Below are positions 1-8,687 of a DNA stretch of 51,794 nucleotides, one piece after another. Within the stretch, counting starts at the first letter, position 1. Each line of letters begins with the position of its first letter. A program made the position numbers and the translations under genes. This DNA is from a virus. The notes beneath the pieces were generated by a model. That model saw only the letters and a program-made list of their open reading frames with translations. It made no database searches and was not told the DNA's origin. Location of the stretch: the IMG/VR virus record IMGVR_UViG_3300025000_002018, positions 1 to 51,794 of that record, one strand, 5' to 3'.

Positions 1-115
1 GATTCATATTTTCATATTTTTGTATCAACTCTTTAGTACCTTGTTCTACTTCTTCAAAGATACCTTCATCTTTAAGAAATTCATCAAAGTTTGAACCGAT
101 ATTTTCTTCATTCAT
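1..115 (-). CDS. hypothetical acidic protein, 3' end outside window
   Basis: Only the first 38 codons are inside the window, so the C-terminus is unknown. The start ATG has a good GGAG ribosome binding site eight bases upstream. The visible part is acidic, beginning MNEENIGSNFDEFLKDEG. This vaguely resembles the N-termini of HigA/XRE-type antitoxin proteins (a SxFDEFLKEEG pattern), but no helix-turn-helix is visible and I do not assign that function. It is the most downstream gene of the minus-strand block that includes dUTPase. Confidence 0.5.
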   Translation of the reverse strand, partial: MNEENIGSNFDEFLKDEGIFEEVEQGTKELIQKYENMN

Positions 116-126
116 TATTTTTCTCC

Positions 127-303
127 TTATATATTATCTTTTTCTATTAACTCTAACAATATATCATCTTCTAAATAAAACATAGGTATTGTACTTGGAT
201 AAATAGTATTATGTAATAATTGACAAAATCTTAAATCAGGATTCTTTTCCCATTTTTCTTTAAGTTTATCTAAAATAACAGGGATTCTATTTTTATCTCT
301 CAT
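127..303 (-). CDS. small DUF1040-like protein (58 aa)
   Basis: This 58-residue protein starts MRDKNRIPVILDKLKEKWEK and continues NPDLRFCQLL. That matches the pattern of small DUF1040-type proteins (MRDPxRIxxIxxxLxxxWxxxPDLRLxQL), a phage and bacterial family whose role is not established. The ATG overlaps the dUTPase stop codon as TAATG, so translation is probably coupled. No transmembrane segment or cysteine motif is visible. The family call rests on pattern memory only. Confidence 0.65.
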   Translation of the reverse strand: MRDKNRIPVILDKLKEKWEKNPDLRFCQLLHNTIYPSTIPMFYLEDDILLELIEKDNI

Positions 304-770
304 TAGAATTTACCTGAACTTCCAAGACCTTCGCCCCTTTCAGTTTCAGAAACATTATTAACTTCCACCATAACCATAGTAGGTACTGGTTTTATTTGAA
401 ACTGTGCTACTCTTTGCTGATGTTCTACAAACACAATTTTATCTGTCATATTTTGTAATGCTATTTTACAAGTTTCTCTATATTTAGAATCCAAAATACC
501 TGTTCCATTAGCAAGTCTTAATCCTTCTTTAATTCCAGTAGAACTTCTTGGATATATCTTCATTTCATGGTCAGGAGGTAATTCAAAAATAAGACAAGTA
601 TCGAATATTTTAATTTCATGTGGAGCTATTGAAACTTTATTTATTTGGCATCCTTCAAAATTATCATAAGGCAACATAATTCTTAAATCCATGCAAGCAT
701 CCCCATAATTAACATAAGATGGAATAATTGCATCTTCTCTTGTTTTTTTCACATTTACAAGTATAGTCAT
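303..770 (-). CDS. dut: dUTP diphosphatase (dUTPase), trimeric type
   Basis: Hydrolyses dUTP to dUMP and pyrophosphate, keeping uracil out of phage DNA and feeding dTMP synthesis. All five trimeric dUTPase motifs are visible in order: GDACMDL (near residue 24), PRSSTGIK (near 74), the LANGTGILDSKYR uridine-binding hairpin (near 86), QRVAQF (near 118) and a C-terminal RGEGLGSSG arm. At 155 residues it has the normal size. Its start overlaps the stop of the upstream 63-residue gene as TAATG. It pairs functionally with the thymidine kinase at 21.7 kb. Confidence 0.96.
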   Translation of the reverse strand: MTILVNVKKTREDAIIPSYVNYGDACMDLRIMLPYDNFEGCQINKVSIAPHEIKIFDTCLIFELPPDHEMKIYPRSSTGIKEGLRLANGTGILDSKYRETCKIALQNMTDKIVFVEHQQRVAQFQIKPVPTMVMVEVNNVSETERGEGLGSSGKF

Positions 771-961
771 TATTTTAATCCTTTTCTTAATTCTTCTGAA
801 AACTTATCTATTATTTCTTCTATTGTAATTTCATTATTTAATATAGCTTCTTCTATTTCATTCATAGGTAAATAACTGCATTCTTTTCTATCATAATATA
901 AAAAATCAGTTACAAGGTCATCTGTTACTGCCAATATACGTTCTCTTCTTGTTTTACTCAT
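770..961 (-). CDS. hypothetical protein (63 aa)
   Basis: A short, charged, mostly helical protein of unknown function, not recognised as any family. Its ATG overlaps the TGA stop of the sigma-factor gene in an ATGA junction, and its own stop overlaps the dUTPase start in TAATG. It is therefore a middle cistron of a tightly coupled operon. It has one cysteine, no signal peptide and no membrane segment. The conserved packing and good codon structure support a real gene. Confidence 0.7.
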   Translation of the reverse strand: MSKTRRERILAVTDDLVTDFLYYDRKECSYLPMNEIEEAILNNEITIEEIIDKFSEELRKGLK

Positions 962-1611
962 TTTAAATATCTCTCCGCTATATGTTTTAATTTTTTTATA
1001 CCTTTATAATATAAATTTTCTAAACTTCTTTGTTTTAAATCTAATTTAATTGATAATTCTTTAAATGTTGTAGGAGTATTGCCAAATAAACCTAACTTAA
1101 ATATTATAACATCTTTTTGGAATTGTTGCAACCTAAATCTTTTAGCAACTATTATATCGTCTGATAATTTAAATAAATTTTCTATTAATATATTTTTATC
1201 TAATCCTGTTTCTGAATCATCATAATGCATGCCATCATTAAATTCACAAGTTCCATCATAATCACAATATTCTGATTGATATGTTAAAGAAATATTTTTT
1301 TCATAAAAATTATCTTCTTTTGAGAATATCTTTAATAATCTTAAAAATAATCTATGTCTAAGATATGTTAGTAACGAACCTTTTTCTATATCAAATTTAT
1401 CTACACAAGTTTTAAAAACGATAAATGCTTCTTGTAATATTTCTTCTTTAATTAAATATTTATTTTTATTATGTATTTTTTTACATATTATATTAATAAA
1501 TGGCATATTCTTATCCCATAATTTTTTTAATATAATATTTTTATTTTTTTCATCTTGTGAACTTTGATACAATAGACATAAATCTTCATTTATCGTTCTT
1601 TTTATGGTCAT
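958..1611 (-). CDS. sigma-70-family RNA polymerase sigma factor (ECF-like)
   Basis: A 217-residue protein with the two-domain build of small sigma factors. A region-2-like segment around residues 50-95 has the pattern EEILQEAFIVFKTCVDKFD followed by LLTYLRHRLFLRLL, which in the family binds core polymerase and the -10 element. A C-terminal helix-turn-helix (about 165-215) contains FKELSIKLDLKQRSLENL and KGIKKLK, matching sigma region 4. An Asp-rich linker (about 115-140) replaces region 3. By family knowledge it would redirect host polymerase to a phage promoter class. It sits in the dUTPase operon, and its TGA overlaps the next start. Confidence 0.85.
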   Translation of the reverse strand: MTIKRTINEDLCLLYQSSQDEKNKNIILKKLWDKNMPFINIICKKIHNKNKYLIKEEILQEAFIVFKTCVDKFDIEKGSLLTYLRHRLFLRLLKIFSKEDNFYEKNISLTYQSEYCDYDGTCEFNDGMHYDDSETGLDKNILIENLFKLSDDIIVAKRFRLQQFQKDVIIFKLGLFGNTPTTFKELSIKLDLKQRSLENLYYKGIKKLKHIAERYLK

Positions 1612-1618
1612 AAAACCT

Positions 1619-1837
1619 TTAACTCCTGTTATAAGTTATTTTTCTATCATCTATTAAACATGGATATTTTAATATTTCTATTTTATTTCTTTCACAGAAA
1701 AGAAAAATATCTCTCATTGAACGAAAATCCATTTTATATTTAGAATTTATGTGCATTTTTAAATCAATGTCTCCTCCAACAAAACACATATCCCTTGTAT
1801 CATCGCCAACTATGCAAAATATATTAACTTTAGCCAT
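1619..1837 (-). CDS. hypothetical protein (72 aa)
   Basis: Unknown function. The frame is open upstream for eight more codons, but I place the start at the ATG of MAKVNIF because GGAGAG lies at the right distance before it and the upstream zinc-ribbon gene ends there. The protein is compact and hydrophobic/charged, with four cysteines (in FCIVG, MCFVGG, LFCERN and YPCLI) that are not arranged as a clear zinc ribbon. It overlaps the preceding gene by eight bases. Confidence 0.65.
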   Translation of the reverse strand: MAKVNIFCIVGDDTRDMCFVGGDIDLKMHINSKYKMDFRSMRDIFLFCERNKIEILKYPCLIDDRKITYNRS

Positions 1838-2132
1838 TATTACACTCTCCCTTTTTAACAAGAGTTATATCATAATTACCGTCAGGGATATTGTTAAAAT
1901 CTTTTAATTTAAAAGATTGAGTTTCACTATTATAATTTTCCATTAAAGGTTTAAAATATTCTTTAAAAAAATCTTCTGCTTCTTTAATATTTTTAGGGTC
2001 AAATTGCATTACAACAGGTTGTTTTTTATTGCTATTACAATAACAAAATGGCGTATTTGGAGCATTTACTCTTCCACATACAGGACATTGCCACCCTTTA
2101 GGGATATAATTATCATATGGATTATTTATCAT
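1830..2132 (-). CDS. zinc-ribbon protein (100 aa)
   Basis: An N-terminal RanBP2/zinc-ribbon-like knuckle is visible at about residues 15-35: W-x-C-P-x-C-G-R-V-N then N-T-P-F-C-Y-C. It is followed by a helical region and an acidic C-terminal half. Such ribbons bind one zinc and mediate nucleic acid or protein contact; the partner here is unknown. The start ATG follows the broken small frame at 2134-2269 directly, within the transcript expected from the promoter at 2305-2333. Confidence 0.75.
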   Translation of the reverse strand: MINNPYDNYIPKGWQCPVCGRVNAPNTPFCYCNSNKKQPVVMQFDPKNIKEAEDFFKEYFKPLMENYNSETQSFKLKDFNNIPDGNYDITLVKKGECNNG

Positions 2133-2133
2133 A

Positions 2134-2269
2134 TTATAATCCTTTCATAATTTTGAAAGTGTTATAAGCAGTTTCTATTTTTTCAACTACTTGATTTTTA
2201 CCCATATTAGGTTTACCTTTATCTATTAATTTAATTAATAGATTTTTAAAATCTTCTACATTCTGCATA
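2134..2269 (-). pseudogene. small gene (about 44 aa) broken by a one-base shift
   Basis: Starting at an ATG with a GGAG site 9-10 bases upstream, the frame encodes MQNVEDFKNLLIKLIDK, then hits a stop after the A4 run at 2218-2221. Removing one A lets the frame continue as GKPNMGKNQVVEKIETAY and end just before the ATG of the zinc-ribbon gene. The joined 44-residue product is coherent and fills the gap exactly, so I read this as one gene with a frameshift or sequence error. Its function is unknown. Confidence 0.5.
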
Positions 2270-2304
2270 ATTAATTCTCCAACTTTATTTCTTATTATAC
2301 TTAT

Positions 2305-2333
2305 AGTATATCATAATAATTAAATAATTGCAA
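2305..2333 (-). promoter_or_regulatory. sigma70-type promoter
   Basis: On the minus strand: -35 TTGCAA, 17-base spacer, -10 TATACT with an extended TGA just before it. The -35 is embedded in AACATCTTGCAA, a sequence shared with the promoters at 6616 and 21635. It would drive the small gene at 2134, the zinc-ribbon gene and the sigma/dUTPase operon. It lies in the gap after the homing endonuclease gene. Confidence 0.75.
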
Positions 2334-2345
2334 GATGTTATATTT

Positions 2346-2972
2346 TTATAAATATTTAAAAATCCAACCTTTATACTGCTTATGAATATTTTTTAAACAT
2401 TTCCAAATACTTGAAGCATGTAAATCATTCTCTCTAGCAAATTTAGTATAATTATTTTCTATATATTCTATTCCTTCTGGTGATATAGCCTTAAATTGTT
2501 TTTGAGATGGCAAAATTCTATTTATATTTTGTTGACTAAGAGTAGCCCATCTACAATTATCTTTATTATATCCTAAATTATTATTTTCTCTATCTATAGA
2601 AGTATTTGATTCTCCAAATTCTTTACAATGTTCTAAATATTCTTCATACATATCTTCTTTAAAATTTATAAAATCTAACCATCTATCACAAATATTTATA
2701 CCTCTTGCTCCATAATCTTTATAGCGACTATTATTTATATTTAAACATCTATTTTTCATACCATTCCATATATTATAAAATCTTGTATAATATAATCCAT
2801 GTTTATTATTATTAAAATTTTCTTTTTTTAGACATCCACAAGACATCGTTCCTCCTATTTTAACATTATATATTGATATTTCTTTTCTATTACCACAAAT
2901 ACACAAATATTCTGCATATTGTACCCCATTTATTTTTTTAGTATTTTTTATAAAGTTTAATCTATTTATCAT
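2346..2972 (-). CDS. HNH-like putative homing endonuclease, copy 1
   Basis: A 208-residue member of a family with four copies in this window. It has an N-terminal Cys region (LCICG then SCGCL, about residues 23-47), a central nuclease-like module (TRFYNIWNGMKNRC, KDYGARGINICDRW, SIDRENNNLGYNKDNCRWAT), and a C-terminal KAISPEGIEYIENN plus KFAREND module that resembles NUMOD/IENR DNA-binding repeats. By family knowledge such free-standing genes spread by cutting intact alleles. It sits just downstream of the DnaE gene, a typical insertion beside a conserved replication gene. The exact nuclease family is inferred. Confidence 0.75.
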   Translation of the reverse strand: MINRLNFIKNTKKINGVQYAEYLCICGNRKEISIYNVKIGGTMSCGCLKKENFNNNKHGLYYTRFYNIWNGMKNRCLNINNSRYKDYGARGINICDRWLDFINFKEDMYEEYLEHCKEFGESNTSIDRENNNLGYNKDNCRWATLSQQNINRILPSQKQFKAISPEGIEYIENNYTKFARENDLHASSIWKCLKNIHKQYKGWIFKYL

Positions 2973-2985
2973 TTATTTAATTATC

Positions 2986-5900
2986 CTATATTAAGTTATT
3001 ATGATATAATTCTGACATTAATTCTTTCTTATCAGAAAGCCAATATATAGATTTTAATATTTTTAATCTATTGTCTTTTTTAAAAATAGTAATATATTTT
3101 ATTTCCTTATTATCTGAAATATTAAGTCTTGATAAATCCTTTATAATATTTCTTATTTTAGCCATATCTTGATTTGTTTTATCATTAATATCTATTATAG
3201 CCATATTATCATCATTATTAATAAAAGTTAATTTACTTATATTTTTTAATCCAAATCTATAATCAGAAAAAGACTTATTATCGTTTTCTTCCATAGTTCC
3301 TTTTATTAAAACTAAATCACCTTTATTATATAATTCTTTATTTAATTTTTCCCAAATCCAAGGAGGACAACTAAATGATACTTTACTTCCTAAATATTGT
3401 ACTTCAACAAAACCCATTTTATTATTATTTCTAGTAGTAATTTCTTTTATATTTTCTATTAACGCTATTGTACTAAATTCTACGGCATAGCCATTATCAT
3501 CTAAACATAAATATTCATAATTAGATTCTTCGTCTAATAAATCTGGCATTGAAGTATAATCAAAATATTTATCGTATTTGGCAAATAAAATTAGGGGATG
3601 AAATGATATAGAATAACCCATCAATTCTTCTTCACTTGCCGAATATTCTGCTTTTGTAAAATCATCACATAATAAATCTTCTTCAATATTTTCATAAATA
3701 TTATTATATAATTTATCTATATCTATATCAATTAATTGCTTATCTTTCTTAGCTTGTTTTGAAGCCCCTTTAATTGATTTTTTATTTTCCATGAGCTGTT
3801 TATACTCATCACTATTTTTATGCTTCTTTTTAGCTATTATTTCCATCACAGAATACATTATATTTTGTTCTGTATTCTTTTTAGCATCAGAAATATATTC
3901 AGTTAAATTATAATAGAATTTTGCATTATAAGGTTTTTCTATTATAGAATTTAAAGCACCAACTCTACATAAACATTCAATAGCGGATTTATCTAATTTA
4001 GGAACTCTTTTTATTAAATCTTCAATTGATTTAAAATTACCATTCTTATTTCTTTCTTGCATTAAAGGTTTAATAACTGCTTCTCCTAATCCTTTTAAAG
4101 AACTAAAAGAAAATCTTATATTGTTATTTTCATCTATTTCAAATTTATCTGTAGAAATATTAATATCTGGAGGCAATATTTTAATGCCTGTTTGAAAACA
4201 ATTAGCGATACAACTACTTAATTTATCTGCATTATTACTTATTGCATTTAAATAAGATGTCATATATTCTACTCTATAATTGCATTTTAAATATGCTGTT
4301 ACATAAGATAAAGCAGAGTAAGCTATAGAGTGAGGTAAGGCAAACCCATAATTAGCAAATTTTTCAATATCTGAAAATACTCTTTCCGCAAATACTTGTT
4401 CATACCCATTATTAACACAACCATCTATAAATTTTTGCTTCTGTAAAGGCATATCTTTTATAACTTTTTTACCAATTACATAACGCATAGAATCTGCTTC
4501 TGCCATTGAAAAGTCAGCCAATTCTCTAACTACTTGCATTACATTTTCTTGATAAATCATAAGTCCTAAAGTATCTTTCATATAATTTTCTAAAGTAGGA
4601 CAAAGATAAGATATTTCTTCTTCTCCGTTTCTTCTTCTAATATAAGCCTCTGTAAGTTTAGAATCCAATGCTCCAGGTCTTGCAGCAGCATTAACAACAG
4701 AGAGTTCTTCAAGTGTTCTTGGTCTTATTTTTCTTAATAAGCTTTTCATTAACTTTGATTCAAATTGGAATACTCCAAAAGAATCACCATCACACAACAT
4801 ATCATAAGTTTTTTTATCTTTAAAATCTAACTTTTTAAAATCTATAAAAATATCATGCTGTTTTTTTATTGTTTCAATACATTCTCTAACTATTGATAAA
4901 TTACTTAAACCTAAAACATCTAATTTAAGTAATTTTAAATCTCCATCTACTTCTTTCATAGAAAATGCAGATGCTTTTACCTTATTGCCTTTTGTATCTT
5001 TAACAACTACAGCAGGGCAAATATTATCTAAAGGTTGATTACTTATTATTTGCCCACAAGCATGTAATCCTCTTTTATCTTTTATATTTTCTAATTTTCC
5101 TGCAACATCATAAATCTTTTTAAATAATTCATTATTATTATATAATTCCTGTAATATATTATTTTCTTGTAGATTTTGTGCTAATGTTTGTTTCGTATTT
5201 ATATAATTAGTTATTTTATTAGCATCCTGAAATGGCATTTCTAAGATAGATGCAACAGCTTTAAAACTTGCTTTTGATGTAAATGTTCCATAAGTAGAAA
5301 TATAAGCAACATAATCATCGCCATATTTTTTAGTTAAATAATCAATAACTTTATATCTATCATTATCATCTATATCACAGTCCACATCTGGAGCAGATAT
5401 TCTATGTATATTAATAAATCTTTCAAAATATAAGTTATATTCTATAGGGTCAATATGAGTAACATTTAAACAATATAAGACTAAACTGGCAGTAGCAGAA
5501 CCCCTACCAAATCCAGTATATATATCTTCTTTTTCGCAAAATTGATACATATCATATAATAAAATAAAATAATCAACAAATCCTATTTGATTAATAGTTT
5601 CTAATTCATATTTTAATCTATCTATATATATTTTAGTGTCAACAACTCTATCTTTAAATCTTTCAACATATCCTTGTTTTGTTAATTCTACAAGTTTTCT
5701 AAAACTTTCTTTTTTATCTTCTGAAAATACAGGATAATTATATCCATCTTGTTTTAAGATAACATTACAAGAATCAGCAATAATATTAGTATTTAAAATA
5801 CATTCTTCAAAAATATCATCTGGCAAATAATCAAATATTTCTTTTAATTCTGATTTATTTTTAAGATAAAATTCATTCGTATCAAATTTAAATCTTTTTT

Positions 5901-6576
5901 CAGAAGACATTTTAGAACCAGTATTTTTACATAATAAAACTTCATGGGCAAAAGCATCATCTTTTGAAGCGTAATGAGCATCATTCTGTATTATTAAAGG
6001 TAAGTTGTACTTCTTAGCCAATTCTATTAAAAACTCATTATATTCTCTTTGACCTTTTATTCCATGTTCTTGGAGTTCTAAATAAAATCTTCCTTCAAAA
6101 ATATCAATATATTGTTCAATTATAGGCTCTATATCTACATTATCAAAATATGGTTTAGCAAAAATACCGCCCATACAAGCAGTTGTAACTATTAAACCTT
6201 CATTAAATTCTTTTAATTTAGAAAAAGTTATTCTTGGTTTTCTGTAAAAGTTTTTCCAAGAATAATTATGTAGTTTAATTAAATTATTCCATCCATCATT
6301 ATTATATGCAATAACTACAATGTGCATATTATCATTTATATTTTCTTCTTCATTAGCTGTTAAATAAAATTCACAAGCAAGAATTGGTTTAATATCTGCT
6401 TTATTACATTTTTTATATAATTCTAAACATCCAGACAATTCGCCATGATTAGCTAAACCTATAGATTTAATATTATTATCTATAGCCCATTGTATATATT
6501 GGTCTGTTTGTAATATTCCATCTAATAAACTATAGACATTATGCGTATGAAACGGTATCATTTCTAAATTATTCAA
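2986..6576 (-). CDS. dnaE: DNA polymerase III alpha subunit (DnaE-type replicative polymerase)
   Basis: A 1196-residue family-C polymerase, the likely replicative enzyme of the phage. The N-terminal PHP domain starts with IPFHTHNVYSLLDG and contains GLANHGELSG. The catalytic palm has APDVDCDIDD (near residue 397), with the paired aspartates of DnaE, and LLKLDVLGL carries the probable third. RPRTLEELSVVNAAARPGAL and the Gly/Ala-rich FANYGFALPHSIAYSALSY segment are also typical. An OB-fold-like C-terminus ends the protein, and the size is normal for DnaE. The start is probably TTG at 6576, because AAGGAA lies ten bases upstream; the next ATG (6561) has no site. Confidence 0.95.
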   Translation of the reverse strand: MNNLEMIPFHTHNVYSLLDGILQTDQYIQWAIDNNIKSIGLANHGELSGCLELYKKCNKADIKPILACEFYLTANEEENINDNMHIVVIAYNNDGWNNLIKLHNYSWKNFYRKPRITFSKLKEFNEGLIVTTACMGGIFAKPYFDNVDIEPIIEQYIDIFEGRFYLELQEHGIKGQREYNEFLIELAKKYNLPLIIQNDAHYASKDDAFAHEVLLCKNTGSKMSSEKRFKFDTNEFYLKNKSELKEIFDYLPDDIFEECILNTNIIADSCNVILKQDGYNYPVFSEDKKESFRKLVELTKQGYVERFKDRVVDTKIYIDRLKYELETINQIGFVDYFILLYDMYQFCEKEDIYTGFGRGSATASLVLYCLNVTHIDPIEYNLYFERFINIHRISAPDVDCDIDDNDRYKVIDYLTKKYGDDYVAYISTYGTFTSKASFKAVASILEMPFQDANKITNYINTKQTLAQNLQENNILQELYNNNELFKKIYDVAGKLENIKDKRGLHACGQIISNQPLDNICPAVVVKDTKGNKVKASAFSMKEVDGDLKLLKLDVLGLSNLSIVRECIETIKKQHDIFIDFKKLDFKDKKTYDMLCDGDSFGVFQFESKLMKSLLRKIRPRTLEELSVVNAAARPGALDSKLTEAYIRRRNGEEEISYLCPTLENYMKDTLGLMIYQENVMQVVRELADFSMAEADSMRYVIGKKVIKDMPLQKQKFIDGCVNNGYEQVFAERVFSDIEKFANYGFALPHSIAYSALSYVTAYLKCNYRVEYMTSYLNAISNNADKLSSCIANCFQTGIKILPPDINISTDKFEIDENNNIRFSFSSLKGLGEAVIKPLMQERNKNGNFKSIEDLIKRVPKLDKSAIECLCRVGALNSIIEKPYNAKFYYNLTEYISDAKKNTEQNIMYSVMEIIAKKKHKNSDEYKQLMENKKSIKGASKQAKKDKQLIDIDIDKLYNNIYENIEEDLLCDDFTKAEYSASEEELMGYSISFHPLILFAKYDKYFDYTSMPDLLDEESNYEYLCLDDNGYAVEFSTIALIENIKEITTRNNNKMGFVEVQYLGSKVSFSCPPWIWEKLNKELYNKGDLVLIKGTMEENDNKSFSDYRFGLKNISKLTFINNDDNMAIIDINDKTNQDMAKIRNIIKDLSRLNISDNKEIKYITIFKKDNRLKILKSIYWLSDKKELMSELYHNNLI

Positions 6577-6615
6577 AATTATTTTCCTTATAAAAATATT
6601 CTATACATTACATAT

Positions 6616-6644
6616 AGAATATCATATTTTTAATAAAATTACAA
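6616..6644 (-). promoter_or_regulatory. sigma70-type promoter for dnaE
   Basis: On the minus strand: -35 TTGTAA, 17-base spacer, -10 TATTCT preceded by TGA (extended -10). It lies about 40 bases before the dnaE start, just after the stop of the 56-residue gene. It shares the AACATCTTG(T/C)AA block with the promoters at 2305 and 21635. Confidence 0.75.
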
Positions 6645-6648
6645 GATG

Positions 6649-6819
6649 TTATTTATTAAGTTCTTTTATCATTTTATCTATTTTATTTGAACCTGCAACC
6701 GCATTATTATAAACAGAAGAATTTTGAGATTCATAACTATTACGAATATCATCCATATAATTTTCGTATTCTATTATTTTATCAAAATATAATTGTAGTA
6801 TTTTTAAATCATTAATCAT
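6649..6819 (-). CDS. small hypothetical protein (56 aa)
   Basis: A 56-residue acidic helical protein starting MINDLKILQLYFDKIIEYEN, too short for usual gene calls. The ATG overlaps the last codons of the CCA-adding enzyme gene (ATGATTAATG junction), indicating translational coupling. Function unknown; no membrane segment or cysteine. Confidence 0.6.
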   Translation of the reverse strand: MINDLKILQLYFDKIIEYENYMDDIRNSYESQNSSVYNNAVAGSNKIDKMIKELNK

Positions 6820-8128
6820 ATTTCGCCTCTTTTATTTTATCTAATAATATTTCTCTTTTATTTTCTATTTCTTCATTTATTACCATATCAAATAAAATGT
6901 TTAAAATATCACCCACTTGTTTTGATGGAGGGATATTTAATATTTTCATAACATCAGTTCCATCAATTTCAAGCATTTTCGGACTCAATGGAGGTTTTTC
7001 ATTTATAACTTCCATAAATCTTCTATATAAACACCATTCGACAAAAAACTCACTATTATATAAAACATTACCTTTTTTATCAGCATATCTTAAATAAATA
7101 AAATCTTTTAAAGGTATATTTTTATCAGATAATTGAGCCAATGTTCTTCTCATGCTTTTTTTACCAATAACATGATTCATATGAAATAAACTTAAATATT
7201 TAACATAATCAACAATATCGTTAGGAAATTTTAAATGATTTTTTAAATCATCAACAATATTATCTAAGCCTAAAGTATTATGTCCACAGAAAGTATTAAA
7301 TCCTTTATCATTAATAATAGGCGAATGTTTTCCAGCATCATGATAAAGACAGGCTAATTTCAACTGCCAATTTTTATCTTCAACAGCTTTAACAGCACCT
7401 AAAGAATGAGTAAATACAGTTTCATTATGATAACCGCCACCATCTATTCCTTTTAATTTAAATATACTTGGAAATAATATTTCAAACATTTCCATTTCAT
7501 CTAACATTGTTAAGAATCTATGCGTATTATCTGTTTTAAAGGCTTTAATAATTTCTAACTGTAATCTTTCTTTAGGAACATCTTTTAATTTATTCCTACA
7601 CTCAATCATAGCAAAGTAAGTTTCTTTTTCGATAGTTAGATTATATTTAGATGCAAATCTAACACCTCTAAGTATTCTTATCGGGTCTTCTTCTATTCTT
7701 TGCCATGGATTGCCTATAAATCTAAGTATTCTATTATTAATATCATCAATACCGCCAACATAATCTAATATTTTTTTACATACAATTCCATAACCCATAC
7801 CATTTATGGTAAAATCTCTGCGTAAAATATCTTCTTCTAATGTTTCTACTGGAATTGCATTTTCTGCATTATCTTGTCTATATGTTGCAACTTCAATTCC
7901 ATCAATTAATGAAACTAAAAAACTATTTCCTGCTATTTTTGCTTGTGGGAATAATGTAATAATATTATCTGGAGTAGCAGATGTAACTAAATCAAAATCT
8001 ACAGGCTGTTTACCCATCATATAATCACGACAAGCACCGCCAACAATAAATACTTCATAATTATTAGCTTTTAATATTCTCATTATATTTTTTATATTAT
8101 CTGGTATTTTCATTTTATTATAACTCAT
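6812..8128 (-). CDS. cca: CCA-adding tRNA nucleotidyltransferase with HD domain
   Basis: A class II tRNA nucleotidyltransferase/poly(A) polymerase homologue (438 residues) that would add or repair the CCA end of tRNAs. Visible motifs are FIVGGACRDYMMG and DFDLVTSATP (nucleotidyltransferase core), EEDILRRDFTINGMGY, then IEEDPIRILRGVRFASK (neck). An HD phosphohydrolase domain with KLACLYHDAGKHSP lies near residue 265. The gene overlaps the macro-domain gene upstream by 11 bases. In phages this enzyme is expected to maintain or repair tRNAs, possibly ones damaged by host defence (inference). Confidence 0.93.
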   Translation of the reverse strand: MSYNKMKIPDNIKNIMRILKANNYEVFIVGGACRDYMMGKQPVDFDLVTSATPDNIITLFPQAKIAGNSFLVSLIDGIEVATYRQDNAENAIPVETLEEDILRRDFTINGMGYGIVCKKILDYVGGIDDINNRILRFIGNPWQRIEEDPIRILRGVRFASKYNLTIEKETYFAMIECRNKLKDVPKERLQLEIIKAFKTDNTHRFLTMLDEMEMFEILFPSIFKLKGIDGGGYHNETVFTHSLGAVKAVEDKNWQLKLACLYHDAGKHSPIINDKGFNTFCGHNTLGLDNIVDDLKNHLKFPNDIVDYVKYLSLFHMNHVIGKKSMRRTLAQLSDKNIPLKDFIYLRYADKKGNVLYNSEFFVEWCLYRRFMEVINEKPPLSPKMLEIDGTDVMKILNIPPSKQVGDILNILFDMVINEEIENKREILLDKIKEAKYD

Positions 8129-8594
8129 ATACTAATACTTCAAAATCTTTTAATTCTTCTTCTATAATTCTTTCTATAATATTCCAATCTCCACCGCCTA
8201 AACCAGCACCTATTTTTGGCATAGCGATTTGACTTATATTATTTGGTTCATTATACCAATCTTTATATTTTTTACAATATTTAGGAATATATTTAAAACA
8301 ACTTCTAAGAGCTGGATAACTTACATATTGTTTGCCATCTTTCCCATAATATTGTTGGGTTATTGCATTTAATATATGTATATTTTTATTATTTTCTCTT
8401 GTTCTTACTGGAATAACATTACCTAAATATAAAAGTCCACATTCATATTGTTCTCTATAATATTTATAAGCTAATGGGTATTTATTTTTAATAGTTAATG
8501 CGACTCCAGAACCCATTACTCCTTGAGCATTACACCCATGGACTATAATATTTACATCTGTTTGTAATAAATCACCTTTAATATATGTAATCAT
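8118..8594 (-). CDS. macro-domain protein (ADP-ribose binding or processing)
   Basis: A 158-residue stand-alone macro domain. Family signatures are YIKGDLLQTDVNIIVHGCNAQGVMGSGVA at the N-terminus (quoted here only for its GD, H-x-C-N and GSG residues) and IAMPKIGAGLGGGDW near the C-terminus. This resembles Appr-1''-phosphatase/TARG-like proteins that bind ADP-ribose, hydrolyse ADP-ribose-1''-phosphate or remove ADP-ribose from macromolecules. Its neighbour is the CCA enzyme, which hints at tRNA or NAD+ metabolism. It has its own promoter at 8629-8656. Confidence 0.92.
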   Translation of the reverse strand: MITYIKGDLLQTDVNIIVHGCNAQGVMGSGVALTIKNKYPLAYKYYREQYECGLLYLGNVIPVRTRENNKNIHILNAITQQYYGKDGKQYVSYPALRSCFKYIPKYCKKYKDWYNEPNNISQIAMPKIGAGLGGGDWNIIERIIEEELKDFEVLVYEL

Positions 8595-8628
8595 TTTAAT
8601 AAACCTTTAATAATATATTACATCTACT

Positions 8629-8656
8629 ATTTTATCATACTTTTTAGCTAAGTCAA
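8629..8656 (-). promoter_or_regulatory. sigma70-type promoter for macro-domain/cca genes
   Basis: On the minus strand: -35 TTGACT, 16-base spacer, -10 TAAAAT preceded by TGA. It is about 35 bases upstream of the macro-domain ATG. The stretch 8595-8687 also reads as a short frame with a stop (KHSIDLAKKYDK), but the promoter explains it better. Confidence 0.7.
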
Positions 8657-8687
8657 TACTATGTTTTAATACGAGTAGTTCTTCCCA

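Noticed and set aside
8595-8687. Short frame reading EELLVLKHSIDLAKKYDK after the stop of the 59-residue membrane protein, suggesting readthrough or another broken gene.
   Set aside because: The same bases contain TTGACT-16-TAAAAT with an extended -10 directly before the macro-domain gene, a better explanation for the stretch.
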